Assembly: GCA_002503705.1 (NCBI GenBank)
Contig: DASH01000026.1
Span: 1 to 12,919 of the forward strand
Direction: 5' to 3'
DNA: 12,919 nt
Source: Candidatus Woesearchaeota archaeon UBA153
GTDB taxonomy: Archaea; Nanobdellota; Nanobdellia; Woesearchaeales; UBA525
A model generated the notes under the pieces. That model saw only the letters and a list, made by a program, of their open reading frames with translations. It was not told the origin of the DNA and did not search any database. Below are positions 1 to 5,958 of the stretch, in pieces. Both the position numbers and the translations under genes were made by a program. The stretch's first letter is position 1; each line of letters opens with the position of its first letter.

Positions 1-288
1 GTCCTGAGGAATGTCTAGCTTCTTGAAATAATCTAACATTACAGCTACTGCAACGATTAGGATTCCCCACATCCACCATTGTAGCAAATCAGGGAATGAA
101 CTAATGGCTGCGGGGAGTATCTTCGAGGGAAATATAGATCCTGCAAGGGCGGGGAAGAGTGTTCCGCTCAACAAAACAGCATTAGCAATAATAGTCCATC
201 TGGCCACCCATCCTCTTCGCTCTACCCAGAACGCCAGCACTCCAATAATTATTAGGGTGAGCCAATCAAGATTCAGGCTTCCGATCAT
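1..288 (-). CDS. Multi-pass membrane protein, partial (C-terminus off the left edge)
   Basis: An open frame of 96 codons runs leftwards from an ATG at 288-286 to the window edge without a stop. The start lies two bases after the TGA of the upstream gene, so the two are almost certainly cotranscribed and translationally coupled. The visible part is strongly hydrophobic, with likely membrane spans at about residues 8-22, 31-52 and 68-86. A basic stretch (ERRGWVAR) follows the first span and KKLD follows the third. I recognise no family; polytopic membrane protein is as far as the sequence goes. It is AT-richer than the bulk of the window, like its operon partner. A reading frame on the opposite strand (104-325) overlaps it but is less protein-like. 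Confidence 0.72.
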   Translation of the reverse strand, partial: MIGSLNLDWLTLIIIGVLAFWVERRGWVARWTIIANAVLLSGTLFPALAGSIFPSKILPAAISSFPDLLQWWMWGILIVAVAVMLDYFKKLDIPQD

Positions 289-290
289 TT

Positions 291-887
291 TCAGTTCATC
301 GTTTGCAGTATGTTGTTCATACTGATTTTTACGCCGCCCGATTCAAGATAATTTATTTTTCCTGTATTCGAGTCCACTTCAATGATGAGATTTTCATTGT
401 TTCCGCTTCCTGAAACTTTCCAGATTTTTCCTTCTTTTGTGGCGCTCGATACATAATAGTTTCCACCTTGTTTCTGCCGGATGAAATCAAGCAATTGCGT
501 GGCGACGGATTTTGCTTCAGACTCTGAAATTCTTTCATTTATCCAACTCTTGAAAATTGGTGCATTGGCGGTAACAGTGCGTTCCTTTAACACCAATTTC
601 TGTTTCACAACAGTTCCTTCTCTTGTACAACTGCATTGTGTACAAGTCAACCACAAGAACCCTCCGTGTTCTGTGCAGACACAGTCTCTAGAACTATCGC
701 AGTTGTCGCGGTTGACTGTTTCCTGATGTGACTGCTGTGCTTCGTAGTTAACCGTTTCAGTATATAGTTCAGTTTTTTCAAATGGAAGAGGCACCGCGAA
801 AACAAATATCGCCGCAACAACCAGCACAACGATGAGAACAATCAGCCAAGTTTTTGATTTGTCTTTCTTCTGCTCGCGTTTTGCCAT
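291..887 (-). CDS. Membrane-anchored Cys-rich protein with PepSY-like C-terminal domain
   Basis: The 198-residue product has a basic N-terminus (KREQKKDKSK), one membrane span at about residues 13-33, and an outward-facing remainder. Six cysteines cluster at residues 63-87 as CX5CXC...CXXCXC, suggesting disulfides or a metal site outside the membrane. Residues ~122-180 resemble a PepSY-type domain: a helical segment with SESEAKSVA, then strands with KIWKVSG and a typical EVDSNTGKI ending. PepSY domains are often inhibitory or binding modules attached to secreted or membrane proteins; that role here is inference. The start is supported by a GGGAGG Shine-Dalgarno at 898-893, five bases from the ATG, and a TATA-like box about 48 bases upstream, giving a short leader. 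It is the first gene of an operon with the membrane protein that follows. Confidence 0.85.
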   Translation of the reverse strand: MAKREQKKDKSKTWLIVLIVVLVVAAIFVFAVPLPFEKTELYTETVNYEAQQSHQETVNRDNCDSSRDCVCTEHGGFLWLTCTQCSCTREGTVVKQKLVLKERTVTANAPIFKSWINERISESEAKSVATQLLDFIRQKQGGNYYVSSATKEGKIWKVSGSGNNENLIIEVDSNTGKINYLESGGVKISMNNILQTMN

Positions 888-929
888 CTTTGCCTCCCTA
901 GTTAATATGGTGTGTGGTATTCTAGCAAT

Positions 930-941
930 TTTATATAAATT
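930..941 (-). promoter_or_regulatory. TATA-like promoter of the Cys-rich/PepSY operon
   Basis: On the minus strand the sequence TTTATATAAA lies in an AT-rich stretch. Initiation about 25 bases downstream would be near 909, giving a ~22-base leader that includes the GGGAGG ribosome binding site. This is unlike most promoters in the window, which place the start codon at the expected transcription start. Confidence 0.65.
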
Positions 942-1177
942 TTTTGATAATACGTGGTTATTGCTTCCTGAGTGTGCCCCCCTTCCTCGTTTTGTGTGTG
1001 TCCTGAGTAATATGTCGTTGAAGGGGTTTTATCAGCAATGGGGCGTTCGGGGCTTGTCGGGTTCGTTCGCGAGCGTCCGGGCCGTGGAAAAGCGTCGTGC
1101 TGGCAGGGTGACACTTTCTCGTCGGAAGATCTCCGCGCCGCTGGATATTCGCGCGCAGGGATAAAAACGGAAGCCGT
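942..1177. other. Intergenic stretch with no convincing gene
   Basis: Together with the promoter and leader this forms a ~290-base gap between the PepSY operon and the methyltransferase gene. Composition shifts sharply from AT-rich (before ~970) to GC-rich (after ~1020), marking the edge of the low-GC segment. Frames on both strands here have low-complexity or shadow-like translations. I see no tRNA, no SRP RNA core and no C/D-box pair. Five T's on the minus strand at 1167-1163, just after the methyltransferase stop, may be its terminator. Confidence 0.4.
1163..1177 (-). terminator. Possible T-tract terminator of the methyltransferase gene
   Basis: Ten bases after the TGA stop the minus strand reads CCGTTTTTATCC. 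Archaeal termination often uses short T tracts, but with only five T's and no hairpin this is weak. Confidence 0.3.
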
Positions 1178-2338
1178 TCACGTCTTCTCGAACTTCAAGA
1201 ACAGGAGTTGTTTCTCGCCCATCATGACTTTCTCCTCGGTCGTGAGGTGGAAATTGTGGCGTTCCGCCGCGTTGAGGAACTCGGCGCGCTTCTCCGCGAC
1301 GATGAGCATCGTGCCTTTCGATTTGAGGACGCGCTCGGAGTACTTGAACAGGTCATCTTGCAGCTTCTCGAGCATGCTTAACGGCGTGTTCTTCCCTGAC
1401 GTCGGCGGCGCGGTAACAATAATATCGACGCTCTTCCGTTCGATCTTCAGGTCGAGCCAGGAGAGCTCGCACTTCGTCAGCGTCAACGAGTCGTTCACGC
1501 CCGCGAGCTTCGCGTTCGCGCGCGCCATCGTCAACGTGCGCACGAGGCTCGTGAAGCCGGACACGCGCGCCTCTTTTTTCATGCGACGTTCTTCGTCGAG
1601 CTTCGTGAAGAACGCCTGCCAGTCCTTGCCGGCAGCGATCGGCGTCATGATGAGCGCGAAGTCTCTGCGATAATGATGCGCGCTCCGGCCGAGCGCGAAC
1701 AATCCCGCTTCGATCGCGATGACGCCCTCGTCGGCGTACGGGTCGATGAGCACTTCTTTGCCGGTGAAGCCGGAGGCGAGGACTGCCGCCGCGGCAATCG
1801 TCCCGCGCAGCGAGCGTCGCGTGTTGAACGCCTTGTACTCGCGCTTGCCCAAATCACGGCCCGTCAAGTCCACGCCGAGGACGAACGAGTCGTCATCGAC
1901 GAGCGCGAACAATTCCATCGCGGGTTGTTTCAAGTCGACGGGGAAATGCAATTCGTCGTGCACGAGCGCGCCGACCTCTTCTTCAAGGTCGTGGCCTTGG
2001 TACTCGTGCTCGCCGCGTCGCTCGCACGTCACGCGGAACGAACCGCCAGGAACGAGGAACTGGTCATACTTGAACGTCAAGATTTTCTCCTTCTCCTTGA
2101 CGACGTCTTCCGGAACAGCGATCTCCCCTTCCGTGATTACCGCGATGACTCTGCTCGCGGTCTGCGCGCAGTAGACGAGCCGCGCCGCATCCTCAACCGA
2201 GCAGTCGTCCACGACGACGTAGCCCGCTTTCACGTTCGCGCTCTTCTTGAGGAGCCGTTCGCTCTCCGCTTTCGCGTACGGCTCGCACCCGTGGTCGCAG
2301 ACGACGGCGAGGGTGAAACGAGGTTGTTCTGAATCCAT
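1178..2338 (-). CDS. THUMP-domain UPF0020-type RNA methyltransferase (Trm14/RlmL-like), degenerate motifs
   Basis: The 386-residue protein follows the layout of archaeal THUMP-UPF0020 methyltransferases, which make N2-methylguanosine in tRNA or rRNA. It has an N-terminal ferredoxin-like/THUMP part at ~7-160 (opening VVCDHGCEPYAKAE, ending LGVDLTGRDLGKREYKAF) and a Rossmann methyltransferase at ~175-380. The SAM-binding motif I is DPYADEGVIAIEA (199-211), where the family has DP(F/M)CGSGT. The catalytic motif IV is IIVTAPPTSG (306-315), where the family has (N/D)PP(Y/F); the Asn/Asp and aromatic positions are Ala310 and Thr313. Fold assignment is good but activity and target are uncertain; it may be a non-catalytic or altered paralogue. 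The ATG at 2338 is ~27 bases from a TATA-like box, so the mRNA is probably leaderless. Confidence 0.82.
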   Translation of the reverse strand: MDSEQPRFTLAVVCDHGCEPYAKAESERLLKKSANVKAGYVVVDDCSVEDAARLVYCAQTASRVIAVITEGEIAVPEDVVKEKEKILTFKYDQFLVPGGSFRVTCERRGEHEYQGHDLEEEVGALVHDELHFPVDLKQPAMELFALVDDDSFVLGVDLTGRDLGKREYKAFNTRRSLRGTIAAAAVLASGFTGKEVLIDPYADEGVIAIEAGLFALGRSAHHYRRDFALIMTPIAAGKDWQAFFTKLDEERRMKKEARVSGFTSLVRTLTMARANAKLAGVNDSLTLTKCELSWLDLKIERKSVDIIVTAPPTSGKNTPLSMLEKLQDDLFKYSERVLKSKGTMLIVAEKRAEFLNAAERHNFHLTTEEKVMMGEKQLLFLKFEKT

Positions 2339-2360
2339 AACCGTCGAGGAATCGAGGGGT

Positions 2361-2369
2361 GTTTAAAAC
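2361..2369 (-). promoter_or_regulatory. TATA-like promoter of the THUMP methyltransferase
   Basis: GTTTTAAAC on the minus strand is centred ~27 bases before the ATG at 2338, the spacing expected for leaderless archaeal mRNA. Confidence 0.5.
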
Positions 2370-2444
2370 GTTTTCACCTTGCCGCGTCAGATGGTCGCCG
2401 GGCACAGCCCGTTCATTTCCGTAATTGTCCGCCGAGCGTCGCTC

Positions 2445-2584
2445 GGTCCGTGCTGGCGCGGTACGGAATTCATCGTCGAAGTCCGAGTGCGAACTCGCAC
2501 GGACACGAAACGGCACTTCAAGACGATGACGAGGAACTCACGACGAACGAGAACGAGGAAATCTGTGCCGCGCCAGCAACGACC
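2445..2584. repeat. Long imperfect inverted repeat / structured RNA candidate
   Basis: Bases 2451-2476 pair with 2553-2578: 22 Watson-Crick pairs, two G-U wobbles (as plus-strand RNA) and two mismatches. The outer 11 pairs (TGCTGGCGCGG with its complement) are perfect. After two mismatched positions, GGTC at 2445-2448 pairs with GACC at 2581-2584. The 76-base interior has its own stem (GAAGT 2478-2482 with ACTTC 2515-2519) enclosing a hairpin at 2486-2499 (GTGCG, loop AACT, CGCAC). A perfect 6-bp hairpin sits just outside at 2432-2446. The region lies between two divergent promoters and has no convincing ORF. It could be a small RNA, a MITE-like remnant or an operator; the sequence does not decide. 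Confidence 0.55.
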
Positions 2585-2610
2585 CACCTGTGGCGGGCTT
2601 TAACACGAAC

Positions 2611-2619
2611 TTTTTATAC
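2611..2619 (+). promoter_or_regulatory. TATA-like promoter of the endonuclease V gene, possibly bidirectional
   Basis: TTTTTATAC is centred ~26 bases before the ATG at 2641, placing transcription start at the start codon. On the minus strand the same bases read GTATAAAAA and could start a transcript near 2589, just outside the inverted repeat; that second use is speculative. Confidence 0.6.
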
Positions 2620-2640
2620 GAACGAGAAACCCTCCTCTGC

Positions 2641-3087
2641 ATGGTCCGCGTCAACCTCCTCGATCCTCGCGCGCTCGCTGACCAGCACTTGGTGGCCGAG
2701 TACGACGAGATATTGATGCTCTTCGGGTACGTGCGACGATACCCCGTTGCACGCGGTACAGGCGCACGCGGAATTCCTCCTTCGTACCGTCTCGGGAAAG
2801 GGCACATCCTGTTCTTTAAGGATAAATTGTCGTATCTGAAACGACGCCATGAACTCCTGAAGAAAGAGATGCGACGACGAGGTTTTGTGACGAGAATGAC
2901 CATCGACTTGCACGAGTACCCGAAACAGTTACGTAACGATTGGAAACCGTCGAGGGATGATTGTGATATCATCAAGAAGCGACTGTACGAGAAACTCCGG
3001 AAGAAACCAGACTATTACCGTTACGAAGGCGAACACAAGCCGTTGCAGTTCTTCCTCAAGAAGATTGAGAGTGCGGGGAGCCGGTAG
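2641..3087 (+). CDS. Pyrimidine-dimer DNA glycosylase / endonuclease V (T4 DenV type)
   Basis: The 148-residue product aligns from its first residue with T4 endonuclease V (138 aa), which repairs UV dimers by base excision and abasic-site cleavage. MVRVNL, ALADQHLVAEY, GKGHILFFKDKL and the late PDYYRYEGE correspond to family signatures. Catalysis in T4 uses the alpha-amino group of residue 2 (after Met removal) and Glu23. Here residue 2 is Val, compatible with Met removal, and Glu23 is at the same position. This decides the start at 2641 against an in-frame upstream start at 2590; the TATA box at -26 agrees (leaderless). Arg22 and Arg26 of the T4 enzyme are replaced by Asp and Met, as I would expect of a distinct archaeal subfamily. 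The final five codons, with the stop, overlap the 3' end of the opposing RNase P RNA. Confidence 0.9.
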   Translation: MVRVNLLDPRALADQHLVAEYDEILMLFGYVRRYPVARGTGARGIPPSYRLGKGHILFFKDKLSYLKRRHELLKKEMRRRGFVTRMTIDLHEYPKQLRNDWKPSRDDCDIIKKRLYEKLRKKPDYYRYEGEHKPLQFFLKKIESAGSR

Positions 3088-3384
3088 GCCCGATTCTGTC
3101 CGCCCCCGCGTCTTGCTCGCGGACGGGCGGCGTTGACATTCGACTCAGCGGCCGTTCTCGGCCTTGCACCGGCGTGGATGCCCGTTTCACCCGCGGCTCG
3201 CGCGACGTCGCCCTGCATGCTCCCGTCGCCGGGAACTGCTCGGGTTCATTCCATAAGCGTGCCGCGGCATCGTCGCTGTTGCAGTTGCCGTCCCCTTTCG
3301 AGGCCCCGCTCTCGCGGGACGCCTTCTGATGGTGTCGGGACCTTCCCCAGCGCTCGCGCACCGACGGTCAACTCGACTCCCCGC
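3073..3384 (-). ncRNA. rnpB: RNase P RNA
   Basis: The catalytic RNA of RNase P, which removes 5' leaders from pre-tRNA. Reading the minus strand, the conserved core elements occur in order. GGGGAAGGTCCC (3348-3337) is the first P4-side conserved region (family GGAAAGTCC). GGTGAAACGG...GGTGCAAGGCCGAG lies at 3191-3157. ACAGAATCGGGCCTACCGG (3099-3081) is the second P4 side. The ends pair perfectly as P1: GCGGGGAG at 3384-3377 with CTCCCCGC at 3080-3073. A TATA box at 3406-3414 is centred 26 bases before the inferred 5' end at 3384, so promoter and helix agree on the boundary. The length of ~312 bases is normal for an archaeal type-A RNA. The 3' 15 bases are antisense to the end of the endonuclease V gene. 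Confidence 0.95.
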
Positions 3385-3405
3385 GAACAGCGAAGAACCG
3401 TCGAG

Positions 3406-3414
3406 ATTTATAAA
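3406..3414 (-). promoter_or_regulatory. rnpB: TATA box of the RNase P RNA gene
   Basis: TTTATAAAT on the minus strand is centred at 3410, 26 bases from the predicted RNA 5' end. It is divergent from the GIDE gene promoter about 25 bases away. Confidence 0.75.
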
Positions 3415-3433
3415 CCTGCGCGTTCTTGAAAGA

Positions 3434-3441
3434 TTTAAAAA
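3434..3441 (+). promoter_or_regulatory. TATA-like promoter of the GIDE-LemA unit
   Basis: TTTAAAAA is centred ~28 bases before the ATG at 3465, consistent with near-leaderless initiation. A GAGGG purine run at 3454-3458 could also act as a ribosome binding site if transcription starts further upstream. Confidence 0.55.
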
Positions 3442-3464
3442 CAAGCGGTTCTTGAGGGAGCGTC

Positions 3465-4229
3465 ATGTTCGACTTCCGGGTACTCCTCCTCGGCCTGTTC
3501 CTCTTCGGCTTCGGCCTCCTCCTCTTCTTCGGCGGGTTCAAAGCCCTCCGTCGCCGCCGAGTCATCCAAGCGTTGCCGACGAGCACGGTGCGCAGCCTCG
3601 CGATGGGCCTCGTCGAGGTGTACGGGGACGTCGTCGTCGCGAAAGAGACGCTCAAGACGCCGTTGCAAGGCGAGTCGTGCGTCTACTACCACTACACGAT
3701 TGAAGAGTATCGGCGGCAGGGCAAGTCGAGCCGTTGGGTCACGATCAAGCAAGGCTCGCGAGGCGTCACGTTCTTCCTGCGCGACAAGACGGGCAAGGTG
3801 CTCGTCGACCCGACCGGCGCGGAGATCGATTTGACTCGTGACTTCCACGTCGAGTCCCGCACCGGGTCAAACCCTCCCGCGTCGGTCATCAGCTTCCTCA
3901 AGGCGAACAACATGAACTTCGAGAACTTCCTCGGGTTCAACAAGCAGATGCGGTATTCCGAATCGTACTTGACGCCCGGCGACAAGGTATACATCCTCGG
4001 CACGGCAGGCAAGAACCCTGACGTGAAAGCGGGCACCGCCGTCGAGAGCGTCCAAGGCATCATGCTTCAGAAAGGCGGGAAGAGCGAGCCGGAATACTAT
4101 ATCAGCGACAAGAGCGAGAAGGAAGTCTTGGCCGCGCAACAGTGGAAGGTCGTTGGCGGTCTTGTCGGCGGGCCGGCCCTCATCGTGGGCGGCCTCGCAG
4201 TAATCCTTTTATACTTCGGCTTATTCTGA
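3465..4229 (+). CDS. GIDE-domain membrane protein
   Basis: The 254-residue protein has an N-terminal membrane span (~5-26) followed by RRRR, a central domain at ~35-215 and a C-terminal span (~229-252). The central part matches the GIDE/BAM domain known from eukaryotic mitochondrial E3 ligases (MULAN/GIDE) and from prokaryotic proteins: a conserved turn TPLQGESCVYYHYTIEEY, then DKTGKVLVDPTGAEID and a late GDKVYILGTA. No RING finger follows, as in prokaryotic members, so ubiquitin ligase activity is not implied. It is 35 bases upstream of lemA on the same strand, and GIDE-LemA neighbours recur in prokaryotes. Inferred role: a membrane-surface partner of LemA, function unknown. Confidence 0.85.
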   Translation: MFDFRVLLLGLFLFGFGLLLFFGGFKALRRRRVIQALPTSTVRSLAMGLVEVYGDVVVAKETLKTPLQGESCVYYHYTIEEYRRQGKSSRWVTIKQGSRGVTFFLRDKTGKVLVDPTGAEIDLTRDFHVESRTGSNPPASVISFLKANNMNFENFLGFNKQMRYSESYLTPGDKVYILGTAGKNPDVKAGTAVESVQGIMLQKGGKSEPEYYISDKSEKEVLAAQQWKVVGGLVGGPALIVGGLAVILLYFGLF

Positions 4230-4252
4230 GCCGGTCATCAGAGCAAAGTTGC

Positions 4253-4259
4253 GGGGTGG
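4253..4259 (+). promoter_or_regulatory. Shine-Dalgarno site deciding the lemA start
   Basis: GGGGTGG lies five bases before GTG 4265. The same heptamer with the same five-base spacing precedes the GTG of the proteasome-like gene at 5867. It overlaps an in-frame GTG at 4256 that lacks its own site, so 4265 is the preferred start. Confidence 0.65.
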
Positions 4260-4264
4260 AATTC

Positions 4265-4831
4265 GTGATTGCATTGATTATCATCGTGCTTGTCGTGTTG
4301 GCGCTCATCGCGCTCATCGTCGTCGGCTACTTCGTCGGCATCTACAACATCCTCGTCACGCTGCGCAACAACATCAAGAAGAGCTGGGCGAACATCGACG
4401 TCCTGCTCAAACAGCGCTCCGACGAGCTGCCCAAGCTCATCGCCTCGGTCAAAGGGTATATGAAGCACGAAGCGGGCACGCTGAACGACTTGACGAAGGC
4501 GCGCACCTCCTTCTTGAACGCGAAATCGATGGGTGCGAAAGCGAAAGCGGACGGTCAGATCAGCGCCGCCTTGAAGACGATCTTCGCCGTCGCGGAGAAC
4601 TACCCGAACCTGAAAGCGAACGAGACGTTCCTGCAATTGCAGAACCGGATCAGCGGCATCGAGAACGAATTGGCGGACCGCCGTGAGTTCTACAACGACA
4701 GCGTCAACCAGTGGAACATCCGCATCCAAAGCTTCCCCGACATGATCGTCGCGAATATGATGAAGGCGCAGCCGCACGAGATGTACAAGATCGCCGAGGA
4801 AGACCGGAAGGACGTCAAGGTCGAGTTCTGA
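4265..4831 (+). CDS. lemA: LemA family membrane protein
   Basis: A 188-residue LemA homologue: one N-terminal membrane span (~2-24) with a short outside end, then a long helical cytoplasmic domain. Family hallmarks are all present in order: GIYNILVTLRNNIKKSW, NIDVLLKQR, LPKLIASVKGYMKHE, NYPNLKANETFLQLQ, ISGIENELADRREFYND and VNQWNIRIQSFPDMIVA. LemA is widespread and often sits beside membrane proteases or GIDE proteins, but its biochemical role is not settled. Here it follows a GIDE gene by 35 bases and is probably in the same unit. The GTG start at 4265 rests on a GGGGTGG Shine-Dalgarno five bases upstream; the open frame continues upstream but without family similarity. The gene ends facing the proteasome-like gene across a 49-base convergent spacer. 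Confidence 0.92.
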   Translation: MIALIIIVLVVLALIALIVVGYFVGIYNILVTLRNNIKKSWANIDVLLKQRSDELPKLIASVKGYMKHEAGTLNDLTKARTSFLNAKSMGAKAKADGQISAALKTIFAVAENYPNLKANETFLQLQNRISGIENELADRREFYNDSVNQWNIRIQSFPDMIVANMMKAQPHEMYKIAEEDRKDVKVEF

Positions 4832-4842
4832 AAGAAAGAACG

Positions 4843-4868
4843 GAAAAACGTTTTTCAACTCTGTTTTT
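4843..4868. terminator. Bidirectional T-rich terminator between convergent genes
   Basis: A perfect 14-base palindrome (GAAAAACGTTTTTC, 4843-4856) gives T5 on both strands, and a second T5 follows on the plus strand at 4864-4868. It lies in the 49-base gap between the convergent lemA and proteasome-like genes, fitting T-tract termination of both. Confidence 0.55.
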
Positions 4869-4880
4869 CTTTCTTCACGT

Positions 4881-5867
4881 TCACTTCAGGTAGCCGTGGA
4901 GGTGCGCGTCGAGGTTTTTGCGCATACTCTTCTTCTTCATGTCCTCGTAGATCCTGACAGGGTTCGCTTTCGGATCGTAGAGCGTCCGTTCCAACGCGTG
5001 CAGGTGGAACTCGTGCGGCAAGAACCCGTTCATGCCCGCCCGGACGATGTCCGAGGCGAGCTTGCACCGCTCTTGCTCAGGGTCGTAAATCTTGTTCTCT
5101 TTGATGATGCCGATCTGCGGGACGCCGCCGACGCCAGAATTGCGGTTGGAGGCGCGCATCGTCGCCCAGATAAGCATATTCAACCCTGTCAACGGGTCGA
5201 TGTCGTCGAGGTGGTCGCGGCCGAGCTTGTCGACGTAGTCGGCGAGCGTCGCGTCGGCCAGGTCGGCGCCGCTGCCCGCGCAGGCATACGGGATGGCGCT
5301 CATCCGCCAAGGTTTGCAGTAGTTGGAATCTGCGCGATGGATGCCGATGTTGATTTGGTCGACGGTGAGCATGATGTAGCTCGAGCTGGGTAGTTCTGCC
5401 GCTGCGGGCGATTCTCCTTCAACGATGCCGAAGATGTGGTTGAGGATGTAAGGTGCGAGTTGGGCCTCTTCCCCTTTCGGACCGCACGCGCCGGTTCTTA
5501 TCGTGGAGAAGCGGCCGGTGAGGAAGTCCTGCATCCGGACGCCGAGCTTGGAGTAGATGTGCGCGTCGAGGTGTTCGCGCCACGTGGCGTTGGCGCTCTC
5601 CGCGAAGAGCGAGAGGAAGTCCTCGACACTTCCCAGGTGTTCGCGTTCTTGGTTGACGTCCCGTCGGGCGTTGGTGATTGTCTCGTCGATGAGCGCGAGG
5701 TCGCCGGTGCCGCCGACGAGCGCCGCGTACTGGCCTACGGCGCCGGTGATTGTGAACCCGCTTATCTTCTTCACGTGTTTGTATTTGCGGATGACGGTGC
5801 TGGCTTCCGTATCCGTGATGATCGCGCCCTCATTCTTATTGAATCGCATCGCAGTAATGACTGTCAC
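4881..5867 (-). CDS. Proteasome-family Ntn-hydrolase-like protein, divergent, with C-terminal extension
   Basis: The 328-residue protein opens MTVITAM...EGAIITDTEAST...KKISGFTITGAVG, which aligns with mature proteasome beta subunits (TTTVGI...KKLFQI...GMTIAGLVG). After Met removal the N-terminus is Thr, with Asp18 near the position of beta Asp17 and Lys33 at Lys33 (mature numbering), and no propeptide. A GSG (198-200) matches the Ser129 motif. The RDSxSGG motif is RNSGVGG (242-248), so Asp166 is Asn and Ser169 is Val. The protein is much longer than a ~200-residue beta subunit, with a middle insertion (~75-160) and a helical C-terminal region (~260-328). It may be an active threonine hydrolase outside the 20S proteasome, comparable in layout to connectase or Anbu, or a non-catalytic relative. 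Start: GTG with GGGGTGG five bases upstream and a TATA box further up. Confidence 0.72.
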   Translation of the reverse strand: MTVITAMRFNKNEGAIITDTEASTVIRKYKHVKKISGFTITGAVGQYAALVGGTGDLALIDETITNARRDVNQEREHLGSVEDFLSLFAESANATWREHLDAHIYSKLGVRMQDFLTGRFSTIRTGACGPKGEEAQLAPYILNHIFGIVEGESPAAAELPSSSYIMLTVDQINIGIHRADSNYCKPWRMSAIPYACAGSGADLADATLADYVDKLGRDHLDDIDPLTGLNMLIWATMRASNRNSGVGGVPQIGIIKENKIYDPEQERCKLASDIVRAGMNGFLPHEFHLHALERTLYDPKANPVRIYEDMKKKSMRKNLDAHLHGYLK

Positions 5868-5872
5868 GTATA

Positions 5873-5879
5873 CCACCCC
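5873..5879 (-). promoter_or_regulatory. Shine-Dalgarno site deciding the proteasome-like start
   Basis: GGGGTGG on the minus strand ends five bases before GTG 5867, fixing Thr as residue 2. The open frame extends upstream to 6119, but that part overlaps the divergent promoters and the start of the M16 gene. Confidence 0.7.
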
Positions 5880-5910
5880 ACTACAACTTCTGCTGGTGCG
5901 ATGCTGGCGG

Positions 5911-5920
5911 CTTAAATAGT
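5911..5920 (-). promoter_or_regulatory. TATA-like promoter of the proteasome-like gene
   Basis: ACTATTTAAG on the minus strand would start a transcript near 5889, giving a ~22-base leader that contains the GGGGTGG site. Confidence 0.5.
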
Positions 5921-5958
5921 TGTCGTTTCTGTCCTCACTCTGGAATGGTCTCACCAAG

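Noticed and set aside
104..325. A 73-codon plus-strand frame at the left end
   Set aside because: The minus-strand frame at 1-288 is more protein-like (membrane spans) and is coupled to the gene upstream by a two-base gap.
1060..1130. Possible SRP or other structural RNA in the GC-rich spacer (GGCAGGGTGACA)
   Set aside because: The conserved SRP helix-8 core is absent and no extended stem could be traced.
1038..1673. A 211-codon plus-strand frame over the start of the low-support intergenic region
   Set aside because: Most of it is antisense to the methyltransferase C-terminus; no family features.
3056..3444. Several ORFs across the RNase P RNA locus on both strands
   Set aside because: The region is a structured RNA with conserved core motifs; the translations are arginine- and proline-rich noise.
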